Shown here: in pieces, positions 1 to 11,178 of the stretch
How the letters are laid out: each line of letters starts with the position of its first letter
Position numbering within the stretch: the first letter of the stretch is position 1
From: Rhynchosporium graminicola
Taxonomy: Eukaryota; Ascomycota; Leotiomycetes; Helotiales; Ploettnerulaceae
DNA length: 64,000 nt
Direction: 5' to 3'
Assembly (NCBI GenBank): GCA_900074885.1
Contig: FJUW01000013.1
Coordinates: 787,580-851,579, forward strand
Translations under genes and position numbers: made by a program
Notes under the pieces: model-generated
Seen by the model: only the letters and a program-made list of their open reading frames with translations
Told to the model about the DNA's origin: nothing
The model's database searches: none

Positions 1-10
1 TTGGATTGAA

Positions 11-2078
11 ATGGGAATAGGAATGGTAGTTCAACCACGCCTCCTGAGGCTCGTGCCCATTGTAGTATGCGTGCTCTCTCTCTTCATAGTATCCTCATAC
101 CTCTATACTCGCGAAGTAGTAAGGATACCACACATACCAAAGCCGGACTGGTGGACCGCAGCCCCCCGAATCAAGCTGCCCACGCCAGACGAAGATGCGC
201 ATCCCATAATCGTGCTCTTAAATCGTGCAGAAGAGACCTTCGATGCCCTCCTCGCGAAACAGACGTTCAATCTGTCTGCAGCTGCGCAAGCCTACCGAAC
301 ACGACGAGATCGCCCGCCGCCACCTGGCTTCGGGAGGTGGTGGAAATATGCGCAGAAAAATAAAGTGGTTATGGTCGAGGACTTCTGGGACCAGATATAC
401 CATGATTTAAATCCATTGTGGGCCCTGGATCCCAAGGAGATGTTGCAGGATGTTAGGGGCCAGGAAAGGCAGATGAAGATAAGGAAGGGGAATGTTACGA
501 CGGAAGGAGACCATTTTTGGATGGATATATGGCGGGAAATGGTCCAGACTGTGGGAAAGAATCTTCCGGATATGGATATTGCCATGAATACTATGGATGA
601 GCCGCGCATTTGGGTACCGTGGGAGAAAATGAGCAAATATATGGAAATTGAGGGGAGTGGAAGGAGGTATAGAACGGAAGGGGATTTGGTGGACAAATAC
701 ACTGGTAAGTTGCAATCACGAGAAAGCGAGATCGAGATAATATTGACCGGTTTTAGATTTCCTCCCACTATCGGAGAACGAGACGGTACCGGAGTACAAT
801 TGGAATGGCTCTCGTCCTTACTGGGAACGACTTGCCAGCCCATGTCCACCAGACAGTGAAGCTCGTACATCTCCAGTCCAAACGGACTTCTCGCAACCAC
901 CCAACATATCATTAGCGTACACGAAACCACACTTGTACAAAGGCTACGTATCCAATTATACCCTATCGACTTCTTTCTGCCACCAACCAGACCTTCAAGG
1001 CTTACATGGATTCTTCATAGAAAGCATCAGCATGTCCTCGACGGACAAGCTCTTTCCAATGTTCGGTAGCAGTAAGCTGTCGACAAATTCCGAGATCCTG
1101 ATTCCCCCTACTATGTATTACAAGGGGGATGAGCGTTTCACGTCCAAAGAACCTCCCACTCCATGGAAGAAGAAAACAGATACACTCGTCTGGCGTGGTC
1201 TCGCTTCCGGAGGCCGTAACAAAGATGACAACTGGAAAGGGTTCCACAGACATAGATTCGTATCTATGCTGAATGGAACACAGGCGATACTCATGCCCGA
1301 TAATTCGAGCTTCATCGACGTCGCAAAACTACCATTAGAAATTTACAATCTAACCGCCTGGTCAACGCCAGAGCCAGCAGGTATCATCCCAAGAGCTCAC
1401 GCTATGGGAGCTTGGCTTAATTCATTCACCAATGCCTCTTTTAATGACCTAGCTTGCTTCCCCCGGCAAGAAGCAGTTGACGAGCGTTGGCTTGGCGGTT
1501 GCTCATACACCGATTACCTTTTCACACCCACACCATCGATCAATCTATCTGGCCAACACAGACATAAATACTTACCCGACGTGGACGGCAACTCCTTTTC
1601 AGGTCGTTACAGGGATTTCCTCAACAGTCTCAGCGTGCCGCTGAAAGCGACATTGTTCAAGGAGTGGCACGACAGCAGGCTTGTAGCTTGGAAACATTTC
1701 GTGCCGATCGACAATCGATTTCTGGATATCTACGGTGTCATGGAGTTCTTCCTGGGATCTCCCTCTCAAGATCCAGATGTGGGAATTGGTAAAGCCACTG
1801 AAGGCGAAACGAGAGGAATTTCGGAAGGAGGGAAGAGTAAGAAGAGAGAAGGTGGTCGTGATCACATTGCCCAGAAAATCGGAGCGGATGGCCATGAGTG
1901 GTCACAGAAGGTCTTGAGGGTCGAGGATATGAGGGTGTATACGTATAGAGTACTGTTGGAGTATGCAAGGGTTATGGATCCGAAGAGGGATATGCTGGGT
2001 TGGATTGAGCAGACCGAAGATGAGTTAGAGAAGATGCTTGATAGTGAGGAGGGGTGGTTTGAATGGCTGGTGAGGTAA
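11..2078 (+). CDS. GT90 / CAP10-like glycosyltransferase (type II membrane protein)
   Basis: Two exons, 11..704 and 757..2078, with a 52-nt intron (gtaagt...ttttag), give 671 aa. The frame closes exactly across the join. Residues 11-31 form one hydrophobic anchor after a short Arg-containing N-terminus, so it is probably a Golgi type II enzyme with a lumenal catalytic domain. The CAP10/DUF821 signature is clear: a Pro-rich stem leading into a GFGRWWKYA block, a WRGLASGG motif at about 377-384, and an Asp-rich FSGRYRDF region near the C-terminal third. Fungal relatives transfer xylose or related sugars to glycans or capsule; the substrate here cannot be read. A charged Lys/Glu insert follows the last conserved block. 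The frame is open upstream to the window edge, so an N-terminal extension is possible; Met-5 is another candidate start. Confidence 0.88.
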
Positions 2079-3268
2079 AGGACATGGAGCTTTGCTTTTG
2101 ATGTACGGAGTATAGGGGTTGAGCATGACATGGAAAGGGACGGGGTTTCTGGACCTCTGCGACTCAAGCGAGGAGGGGACCTAAGACAGATGTGTAAATT
2201 CTGTACAAACAGGTAGACGAGAACACGAGTAATAATATAACGGCTTTAACGAACAGAAACCAGTCAGGGACTCATAAATATCCATCTCAGCTCTCTTCTG
2301 ATTCGTAAGCTCCTCGTCATGTCAAGGCTTCATTCAACTTCAAGACACAGCACTTGACCATGTATGACTCCCAACCATCCTCTCATGAATTGTTTACCCA
2401 ACCCAAAATATTCAAAACATCCTAAAACTATTCAAGGAAACACAATGATAGTGCGCCTAACCTTAAAGCCCTCCCTTGAGAACTTAACCCGAACGAAGTT
2501 GAACAGAGCGCATCCTACCCTAACAATGCATACCTCTCATACACGTACAGCACTTCCTAGCCAGTTCAACAATTCCCTTATCCATATCTAGGAATGAGAC
2601 GTATGAATAGGTATGAACGCTGATCTCAAATCCAACCGCGATGATCGCGTGTTTCCATCACTATAGTATCTGGCTTTATAGAGTACTGATCAGTCGAGAG
2701 GATTAGTCGATAGATCCAGCATGTTTTCTCTCATGAAGCGCTACAGAAAGATGAGCAGGATAAAAAAAATTCTTCTCTGCTAGATAGCTAACGAACGCTA
2801 CACGGCGATCGTAGTGCTCTGTACCCTTCCTTCCACTTCAAACCTTCAGACCTCTCGTCCCTTTCGAACGTGATACGCGGTATGGAAATATTCGTTTTAA
2901 GATTATGATCTATGCCTGCTTGCTTACCTGGGTTTCAAAGAACGACAAAGATTACATCGAGATCGTTCTTAAGACTTGTGTCCGTGATCACAAGGCGATG
3001 CATAGATATTATATTCGTAGAATCTAACATCGATAGATAATGTAATGACTCTTGAGTTAAAGCAGATAGTTAGATTCCTACATCTTTCTGTCTTTATACA
3101 AGTCACAAGAATCTTTATCCACGGTTGAGTCGGTTAACTATTAAAAGGGTATGTAAATTTCTGGTCAGAGCATCGAATATCATGACATCAATTCGAGATT
3201 GTTCACGGTAACCTTCTTTTCTCCAACGCTGTCTGTGGTGAGAGGGAGAAGGGTATCTGACTTTCAAA

Positions 3269-3303
3269 CAATAGCAATGGCAATAGCAATAGCAATAGCA
3301 ATA
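3269..3303. repeat. (CAATAG)n microsatellite
   Basis: About six near-perfect 6-bp units, one of them with a G for A change, in non-coding DNA. Confidence 0.85.
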
Positions 3304-4045
3304 TCGTGAAATGACACAAAACAATATATCCACGTCCATAAATCCATTCTTAAACACTAATAAAATGCAAGTAATTTTCTTCCTTCCTAGCTCACAAATT
3401 CACAGCAGGATCGATCTCATTTACAACTCTAAGGGGGAAAAAACGCATTATCTGACTTTTACGTAAATAAACAAGTTAATAACCTAAACAAAACAAAAAG
3501 GCTAAAGCAATATCACGCCATCTTTTCCTCTCTCCCGTTCACCGTGCTGTCTTCCTCTGATAGATCGGTTTATAAAGTTTAGAATTTCATCCGTCTTCGA
3601 CCCAGCCCTAGCCTCGACCACTAAGTGAGAGTTCTTTTATGCGGAACCACATGTTAGGGTTGGAAAGGGAGGAGAGAAGCTGGTGTGTGGATATCTCCAG
3701 TCACTTCATCCTAATCCGGAAAAGAAAAAATAACAGCGTGCTTCGCTGTGTACTATCCGTGATGTATGTATCTCAAGGGACAAGACACGTATTCTTGCTT
3801 CGATGATCTGTCACCGATAAGTGGCATGGCATAATGCTACAGGATATGATGCTGATACATGTTAGGAGCTGTGCTAGATGCGGTCGATGAGAAAAGTAGT
3901 TCAGCCGAATTCGCTCGCTCGCTTATTTAGTTAGTGCCATGTTTGTTTATATCGCCCCACTAACCTCACAATAACACAGCTGAATGAAAATTGATAGAAA
4001 GTGAGCCATCGAATTGAATATCATCTATAGCACGGGTATCATCTC

Positions 4046-4213
4046 TCTATTCCCTGCCCAGTAGATAAAGCCTCGTAGAAGAACGCCAAGTGCAAAGTCC
4101 AATGCCAAAGTCGAAATCGCAGTGGAAGTCTTGTACAGCAAAGTAAACCTATCCCCTGACTCAGTAGAAATAGCCTCGTAGAACAACGCTGAGTGCAAAG
4201 TCCAAGCCAAGAT
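4046..4213. repeat. Degenerate ~100-bp tandem duplication
   Basis: Two copies of a roughly 65-bp segment (4046-4110 and 4148-4213) share cores such as AGCCTCGTAGAA and GTGCAAAGTCCAA at a 102-bp offset. It sits just 3' of the vWA gene, probably in its 3' UTR. Confidence 0.75.
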
Positions 4214-4252
4214 ATTGTATAGCGAAGGAAAGAAAAGGATTGAAGGACCATC

Positions 4253-5440
4253 TTAACGTCTGCGAACATCTCCGCTGGCGCGTCTGCGATCCAATCTCTT
4301 TACCACGGAACCGAGTACTGCTTTCAGAATGCCGTCGCCCGTAAGACAGATACCACCATCGCTCGCGCTGATACCACCTGTCCAGGTCACTGTGTCCACG
4401 ATATCGCGGACGCCACCCTCAACTAACTCGCTCAGTCCATCATCAAGCTCTTCCAACGCCTCCTTCGCACCCTCCTCGTTGCCCACCTGAAAGAACTGTA
4501 CACCGATCTGAAACGGCGGCGCATCAAGCTTGTCTAACTTCTTCGCCGCAGACAGAAGAACGGACTCAACATCATCACTCGGCACACCATCCGTGAGCAC
4601 AATAAGATTAAGCGGCTTCAGCTCCCTGCCGGCCGCAATCTCACTCTCCAGTTTCGCCAAATAAGGCTTCAGGATATTATGCACGCGGATTCCCGTCGGC
4701 GTTCCACCCTGCGGTCTCACACGCTCGAAGATCTCATGGACAGTAGCGGCGCGTTTGATGCCTCTGTAGCCGCCGGGAGCAACGCCTTCGGATGGTGAGC
4801 CCTGGTCGGGGGATTTGTGGTTCATGAAGTAGACGTCGATGCCGTCTTCATCGTGTTTGGTTACAATGGGCGCGATAGTTGCGAGGGCTTGGCCTACTTC
4901 TCGCCAGGAGCGGCCGGCCATGGATCCGGAATCGTCGATGAGGAGGGTGGTGTCGAAGGTACTGAGGAAGGAGTAGGGATCTTCGCCGCTACTTGTTGTA
5001 GGGGCAGGAGTGGTGGCTTGAGGTGGAAGCTCGGGGCCGAGGTTTAGGTTTGGGTTGAGGTTGTTGAGTGTTGGGCCAGATTGAGCGGTTGGCGAAGGTG
5101 TGTAGGCTGGAGGAGGCTCGTTCGAGGGAACTGTGAAGGCATTCATGCCTGGTCGATCTGGGCGTCTTGTTGCTGGAGAGGGGTTGGAGAGTGGATTTGG
5201 ACTTGGGCTTCTGCGGTCTTGGACGAGAGAATTCCCCATATCGCCTGGACCTCTGGATGTTGGTGTAGTAGGTGTATTGAGATCTGAGTTAGCGCTTCGA
5301 GCTGAGCTTGTGGATCTCTGCGATACGTTGCTGGATTTGCGACCGAGTTTGCGGATGGATCCGAAGAGGGAGCGACTTGGCTCAGGTTGGAGACCCCATG
5401 CTGAACCTGTGGGCATGATGACGGGTGCGCGATGTGACAT
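4253..5440 (-). CDS. von Willebrand factor type A domain protein
   Basis: Single-exon gene of 395 aa. The frame stays open to a GTG at 5473, but the first ATG is at 5440, so I use that start. Residues 1-150 are Ser/Pro/Thr-rich and look disordered. From about 160 a vWA fold begins with a metal-ion-dependent adhesion motif, DDSGS at 169-173, followed by a FMNHKS strand, a conserved TPTG turn and an IVLTDG strand. Fungal cytosolic proteins of this build have no firm biochemical role; the domain binds a divalent metal and protein partners. The disordered tail carries a PPPAY sequence at about 109-113, a possible PPxY ligand for Rsp5-type WW domains. No signal peptide or membrane segment. Confidence 0.85.
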   Translation of the reverse strand: MSHRAPVIMPTGSAWGLQPEPSRSLFGSIRKLGRKSSNVSQRSTSSARSANSDLNTPTTPTSRGPGDMGNSLVQDRRSPSPNPLSNPSPATRRPDRPGMNAFTVPSNEPPPAYTPSPTAQSGPTLNNLNPNLNLGPELPPQATTPAPTTSSGEDPYSFLSTFDTTLLIDDSGSMAGRSWREVGQALATIAPIVTKHDEDGIDVYFMNHKSPDQGSPSEGVAPGGYRGIKRAATVHEIFERVRPQGGTPTGIRVHNILKPYLAKLESEIAAGRELKPLNLIVLTDGVPSDDVESVLLSAAKKLDKLDAPPFQIGVQFFQVGNEEGAKEALEELDDGLSELVEGGVRDIVDTVTWTGGISASDGGICLTGDGILKAVLGSVVKRLDRRRASGDVRRR

Positions 5441-6389
5441 GTGTTGTGAATGGGATATGATGATGTTTGTCACGAGTTGTCTAGTGTGATTGTTGTGAGC
5501 GTAGGTACGTATGATTTTGTAAGAGTCTGAAATTGATGAGCAAGGTGAGCTCTTATATTGGACGGCTTTAGGACCTGATCAGCTGTTCCAGTCTCAAATG
5601 CCCCAATGACTGGGTGTCAAAGATTTCTGTCTGTGTATCTGCCGTTGGGCTAGTACCAATATACGCCACGACTTGTCTGATGTGTATCCTGTGTTCAGCG
5701 ATTTCTTTGACGAACGGTGCAAGAGCCTTTGAGTAAAGAGATGTTGGCATTCCGAGGTGGAAAGGGTACGGTTAGATTGGCCGCTTAGCGACCCCTCGTG
5801 GCTGCGCAAACTGCGCATACTTACTGCGCCCCAAATACGGCTTGTGCTGCCACGCACGGAACCAGGCACAGTTTGCCTACTGTCTCAAGACAGTGGTCAA
5901 ATGCTGTGTGAGTGTGCCTGGAAAAAGTGCCTCGAGTCCGGCGGCTCTTGAATCACTCAGCCTACCTACTCTTCGTAATAGGGTTTATTGACTTACTGTT
6001 GGCGAGCTGCAAATCTTGGAGTATGAAAGTACGGAGGGTTTCATATGCCAGCGTCACCATGAGTTGAAAGCTAAGAGGTGACTGACAGGTGTGATGATGG
6101 GAGCGCTCATGTAGCAAGAGTGATAGTGATAGTGACGTGAAAGTGGAGGTCGATACGGGCATTCCTTTAAATCAGAACCTATCGGCCGACGTGATGCAAT
6201 GTACAACTCACACGAAGAAGCAACACACGTGGACTGATCTTCGTGGACTACCAACAGTTTCACGATATGTGCCGTATCTGGATGATGTTGATAGCATCTG
6301 TGGGCAATGTCCAAAAGCCTTGCATTAATTGATTATATATCCCACATTTCCCTCGCTATGTTAATCCTAACGCCTTTTTCCATCCACGT
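5441..6389. other. Intergenic between vWA and GH114 genes
   Basis: Promoter side of the vWA gene and 3' side of the GH114 gene. Short ORFs on both strands lack family features and overlap one another. Nothing further recognised. Confidence 0.5.
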
Positions 6390-7367
6390 TTAGCAAGTCT
6401 GGTACCAGTTGTCCAGATTCATGTTCTTCAATAAAGTCGAGAAACCAGTGTCGGTCGATTTGTCGCAGAAAGTTCTGTTGTCGTTGGAGCTGATACTTGG
6501 AGCTGACTTTGGATACTCGATGTGGAAGACGGGTTTGTTGGCTTCGATGAATGGTGTGAAAGAATCGCACTCCTGGTACTGCAAACACTGCTCGTTGACC
6601 TGCCATTGCATAATCGGGAGAGTCGAGTTGACAATCCCACCAGCGTTCTTGAGTCCGATAGACATGTTGCGGCTATGAGCTTCGATGGCCATAAAGGTCA
6701 TGAAGTCCACGGATTGCTGCTTTGTGAGGTCGAAGCCAGTGTCATTGTCATATCCATCCACGTTGTCCGGGTCCACACCATCGCAGCCTTTATCCTTCGC
6801 CATCTGAATCCGCGAAGTCATGATCTTGCGAACATTTGGCGAGCTGACATTGAGCCACCACTCTCCTGGCCAACCATCTAGCCCCTTGCCATAGTCCTCC
6901 TTCTTGAAATCCTTAGCGTCGGGTCGGAAATCCTCGTAACTTCCAGCAGAGAAGTAGCAGATGACCTTGCGGCCTTGGGAGTGTAATTTGTCCATGGTAG
7001 ATTTAGGGTTGGTAAAAAGATCGATATCGTAGACCGCAACGTCGGGTGTGAAATCGGTGAGAGCGTACTGGAGTACGATCTGCCATGAAGTCGAGGCCTC
7101 AGGTCGCCAGAAGGTACCTTCGGTGGCGTTGGTGTTGTTAACTGGTGGTGGTTGAGGACTATCATCTCCTCCTCCTGAACCTCCGCCACGCGTCAGTCCC
7201 ACACCGAGACCAACTCCGAGAGAGATGGCAAGTATGAGGATGATGGAGGCCAGGATAATCCAAAAGCGCTTCCCGAAACGGGTTCTCTGCGGGATCGCCA
7301 TCTCTTCTTGCTCGGGTTGCTCAGTTTTGAGCTCTTGATGTTTCTTGAACCAGGGAAGGGAAGGCAT
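6390..7367 (-). CDS. GH114-like glycoside hydrolase, membrane-anchored
   Basis: Intronless, 325 aa. A basic N-terminus is followed by one hydrophobic segment at 35-58 and a Gly-rich linker, so it is a type II membrane protein with the catalytic domain outside. From about 85 it matches the TM1410 / GH114 (endo-alpha-1,4-polygalactosaminidase) fold: an F-W-x-P start, a VYDIDLF strand, KVICYFSAGSYE at about 134-145, and an Asp-rich DGVDPDNVDGY strand end at 196-206, where catalytic acids are expected. Several N-x-S/T sites fit a secreted domain, and a Cys ends the protein. Fungal members are thought to act on galactosaminogalactan-type polymers; that role is inferred. Many family members are secreted, so the anchor suggests cell-wall or membrane-surface action. 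Confidence 0.88.
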   Translation of the reverse strand: MPSLPWFKKHQELKTEQPEQEEMAIPQRTRFGKRFWIILASIILILAISLGVGLGVGLTRGGGSGGGDDSPQPPPVNNTNATEGTFWRPEASTSWQIVLQYALTDFTPDVAVYDIDLFTNPKSTMDKLHSQGRKVICYFSAGSYEDFRPDAKDFKKEDYGKGLDGWPGEWWLNVSSPNVRKIMTSRIQMAKDKGCDGVDPDNVDGYDNDTGFDLTKQQSVDFMTFMAIEAHSRNMSIGLKNAGGIVNSTLPIMQWQVNEQCLQYQECDSFTPFIEANKPVFHIEYPKSAPSISSNDNRTFCDKSTDTGFSTLLKNMNLDNWYQTC

Positions 7368-7556
7368 GATGAATCAAACGAGGGTGTTGTTCAGCTTCAA
7401 TACCGGTATGTCAGCTCTTTCTTTCTTTGATGGGGAAGGGAATAAAGAAAAGCTGGGCGAGGCGGCATATACGAGGGAGGGAACGGCTCTGATATAAGAA
7501 CGGACGGGAATGAAACGAAGCGAACGAAACGAGACACGGGCTGGGGCTGATGAGTA

Positions 7557-7588
7557 TCACTCACTCACTCACTCACGCACTCACTCAT
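7557..7588. repeat. (TCAC)n microsatellite
   Basis: Uninterrupted TCAC units except one TCACGCAC variant, about 200 bp upstream of the GH114 start codon. Confidence 0.9.
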
Positions 7589-7870
7589 ACGAAGGTAGGT
7601 AGGAGAGAGCACATGAAGTACAGTACGATTAAGTGCCGCAAAACCAAAAGCCAAAAAGCCAAAGAGCCCAAAAGCCAAAGAGCGCATAATCTGTGCGGCT
7701 CCAGACTTATCGACTCAGCACCGACAGAACTCAGCAGATCAGGAACCAAGCGGGACTCCGGGGGACGGAAATAGTCTCTCACCCTCACCTCAGCCTTTTC
7801 CCAGGGGATTTGATTTGATAGGGGTGTATGGGTGGTGCCTCAAACGAAGCCAGCGCTACGGCACCCAAGT

Positions 7871-8016
7871 AAGGTAGGTAAGGTAGGTAGGTAGGTGAAG
7901 GTCAGCAATACGACGGAAATGAGCGATAGGCTCGATAGGGTACCCAGGCATGCAGCTAAAGGAGAAATGAAACCTAAATTCGATATTAATACCTACCTAC
8001 CTACCTACCTACCTAT
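7871..8016. repeat. Opposed (AGGT)n and (ACCT)n arrays
   Basis: An AGGT-rich tract (7871-7901) and a six-unit ACCT tract (7990-8016) face each other about 90 bp apart. Together they form an inverted repeat that could fold into a long hairpin. Confidence 0.85.
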
Positions 8017-8660
8017 TCTACCCGTGTGCACAGGGCTGGCTATACGGCATTAAGGTAGCAGTAGTAGACACCGTACTCCGCGCCCTACTGGTAGTCAATT
8101 CACGAAGTTACCTAGATACTTGTAGATTTGTCAACTTTGTCTCCGATGTACTGTATGCAGCAAGATCTACGAGCTAGTGGTTGGTGTCTTTGGAACTTCA
8201 GAAGGCATGAAGTTGAGACAGAGTTTATATGAAAGAACTAAGAGTCGAGATCTACAGCCGGGGCAATACTTGGTACATTATATCCGTACATCACAAGACT
8301 GAGTATAATTCGACACATCTAGCTAGATTCACGTGTGGCTCGGGGAGCAATCACTTGTCAATATCACAAGAAGGAGGATGAAGGAGCATGAGAATCTCGC
8401 CTGCTTGGTCGCACAGGTAGGCACTCGAGTAAGACTGACTGACTTGTATTTGTTATATGGATGGGGCCGGGACCCCTCGAACTCGAACGAGGTTTCAATT
8501 AATGAAATCTCATGAGACCAATCAAAATGGCACATTAAATGGAAAGTACCTAATTAATCTTCCGTGCCTTCCGCGTTCCAGTCAACCATGGCAGCATGTC
8601 CGAGCCATGCTGTCCGTCCCCAGTCGTGCTGAAAGAGAGAAAAAAGAAAGAAAGTACACA

Positions 8661-8699
8661 GCCCTGCCCTGCCCTGCCCTGCCTGCCCTGCCCTGCCCT
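8661..8699. repeat. (CCCTG)n microsatellite
   Basis: Seven or so CCCTG units, one interrupted by a shortened unit, on a pyrimidine-rich strand. Confidence 0.9.
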
Positions 8700-9015
8700 C
8701 AAATTCGTCACTCCGGTCCCGACCTTCAAGTGCAAATGCAAATGCGGGGCAGATCAGACGCAGGAGGAGGATGGAGATGGAGTTGGAGATGGAGAAGCAT
8801 ACGACGGAGACGGAGACTTTCCAGGCCAGGCCAGTCCAGAGCAGGGCACAGCAAAGTCTATATCTATCAGCAGAACAAGGCAGCAGATGGGCAAGGATGC
8901 GCCCAAGACGAAAGATACCATAACATCACCCATTTTCATATCCCCGTTGTCTACCTGTTCTCTCTTTCACCCGAAAAACCTACACACACGACAATATCAA
9001 CATCACCCTAGGTAC

Positions 9016-9039
9016 GCATGCATGCATGCATGCATGCAC
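9016..9039. repeat. (GCAT)n self-complementary microsatellite
   Basis: Six GCAT units; the unit is palindromic over 8 bp (GCATGCAT). Lies about 185 bp upstream of the patatin start. Confidence 0.9.
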
Positions 9040-9222
9040 GCAACCCCGTCCCATTCACAGCCCGGCATCATTCCAAAACACAGTCATCATTGCATGTAAT
9101 CAGTCACCACGGCGCGCCTGAACTTTCTGTCAGCTCCAGGAGCAAGCACTTCGCAGAAGAGGAGGAGCCGCTTTTCAGCTTCCACGGTGCAAGTTGCCGG
9201 CACTGCAACAATCACCACGACC

Positions 9223-11178
9223 ATGGAAAACAATCGCGCGATGCGGCGGAAGGATACTACGAAGGGTGCGCCTTTACGCATTCTATCTCTAGGTAAGGGA
9301 GAGCTCATTGAAAATTCCGGAGTCCGAGTACTGATTTGCCCCAGATGGAGGTGGTGTGCGGGGTTACTCGATGCTCATTATCATCCAAGAGCTTATGCAC
9401 CGAACATATGTCGAAACTGAAGGCAAAGCGCCTCGGCGAGATCAGATCCCTAAACCAGCAGACCATTTCGACCTCATCATCGGCACTGGGACGGGAGGCT
9501 TGATCGCGATCATGCTCGGAAGGCTGCGCCTGGATCTGGAGACGTGCAAGGAAGTGTATGTGCAGATGACGCGGAAGGTCTTCGAGACGGATAAAACAAT
9601 CGCAGGGATACCGTATCGGTCGACTCTTTTCAAAGCTTCGAAGTTGGAAGAAGCTATCAAGCAGTGCGTTAGGGAACATACGATACTGGAACGTGAGGGT
9701 AATAATGGGGAGGAGCCCGAAGGACTTGGCAATTTGAGTGGACCAATGAGTCCTCTCAGCACGAAGAATAATCCTCGGAGACATGCAAGTAATGCGAGTG
9801 TCGCAAGCTTCAGTGCGAGGAGTCCTTCGAGCTACACAAGTAGGCCTATGATGGGCTTGAGATACGGCAATGCAAATGCCTCTCTTTATGATACTCGAGA
9901 GAACAGGACCAAGACGTCAGTAGTTTTCTGCTAGCCCTATTTCCAAACAAGCTGACAAAGAGTAGTGCCGTTACTGCTATTTATCAAGGCACTCCAAAAG
10001 GTGGTCTCCCAGCGATCTTGAGATCCTACGATTCCCGCAAAGAACCCTCTCCCGAATTCGACTGTTCAATCTGGCAAGCAGGAAGAGCTACTTGCGCAAC
10101 CGGTCTAGCTTTCAAGCCGATTCAAGTAGGCCAATCAGTTTTCATCGACGAAGGAGCAGGCCAATATAATCCTTGTCCATTTGCTCTCGACGAAGCATGC
10201 GTAAACGAATGGCCAGGTCGAGACATAGGATTAGTCGTTAGCATTGGAACAGGAAAACGACCCTCTGGAAGCGACAACAATTCACATCTGTGGTACGAAG
10301 GATTTATGGGCGAATTCGCCGAAGCTAGAAGGAGATTAATTTCGAAGATTGAAGGCTGTGAGGAGACGCATCAATACATGGTCCGTGAAGGCCTCGCTAA
10401 ACGCCAAGTCAACATTGAGAATTACTATCGCTTCAACGTCGAGATGGGTGTAGGAGAGTTTGGCATGAATGAATGGAATCGTCTAGCGGATATCAGTACC
10501 GGGACTCGACGATACTTGGGGAGAAGCGACGTCCAAAAAATGAGTGTCGAAGCTGCCGCAAAGCTCGCTAAGATTCTCCGCGCAAAAGCACGTTTCGATA
10601 ATGAAAAGACAGGTGGTGGTCCCAGTTTGATGAGCTATCAAGACATGCCTCTCGCCGATGTCCCAGAAGCATATCCCAACGCCGTTGAATTACCAGGGGA
10701 CATTCCTGTCCTACCAGCTCGCAGTCCACCACCTCGCCCATCTTACGAGTCCGGCCACCACGATAACTTAGAAGTACCAGGATACAACGAAACGCCCTCC
10801 CCACGCTCCTCGGCCGAGAAACAAGCTAAATTCTCCCAGCCACAACCCAATTCTTCTGCCAGCATTCCACCAATCCAAGACCCGAATCAAGACCGACTAG
10901 TGTTCCACGCTCCAACACCAAGTGAATATCGCACCGCTGGCGGAGCAGATAAGATCGCCATCACAAGTATGGACGAGCAGCCTCATCCTCCGCCGGTAGC
11001 GAAGAAACAGCCTATGAGAGCAGAACCGCCGCCTTTGCCGCCGAAGACACCAATTCAGGTTCCGAATGGGAATGGGTTGGGCAGAGGGAGGCCGAGAGTG
11101 CCACTGCCGTATCCGGAGGATGATAGACCGCCGCCGGTAGTGAACATGGCGAGGAAACCGGAATACAAAGGGAGATGA
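9223..11178 (+). CDS. Patatin-like phospholipase family protein, nucleophile site altered
   Basis: Three exons, 9223..9292, 9345..9915 and 9966..11178, give 617 aa. The introns are 52 and 50 nt and both joins keep phase. DGGGVRG at 24-30 is the patatin oxyanion-hole motif and is created across intron 1. The following FDLIIGTGTGG block is the nucleophile elbow, but the usual GxSxG serine is Gly at residue 72 (codon ggg). The second catalytic element reads FIDEGAG at 273-279 instead of D-G-G/A. Residues about 150-210 are a Ser/Asn-rich insert, and the last 200 residues are Pro-rich and disordered. Active patatins hydrolyse acyl esters of phospholipids or acylglycerols. This one may be a non-catalytic family member or use another residue. 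No signal peptide. Confidence 0.85.

Larger units (their letters stand above)
2079..4252. other. Intergenic, no gene seen
   Basis: About 2.2 kb of AT-rich DNA between the ends of the convergent GT90 and vWA genes. It holds an AGCAAT-type microsatellite (3269-3303) and, next to the vWA stop codon, a degenerate tandem duplication (4046-4213). No ORF has recognisable family motifs. Confidence 0.6.
7368..9222. other. Repeat-rich divergent intergenic region
   Basis: About 1.85 kb between the divergent GH114 and patatin genes, crowded with simple repeats: TCAC at 7557-7588, AGCCAAA-type near 7640-7682, AGGT at 7871-7901, ACCT at 7990-8016, CCCTG at 8661-8699, GGAGAT-type near 8768-8815 and GCAT at 9016-9039. 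No gene recognised. Confidence 0.7.
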
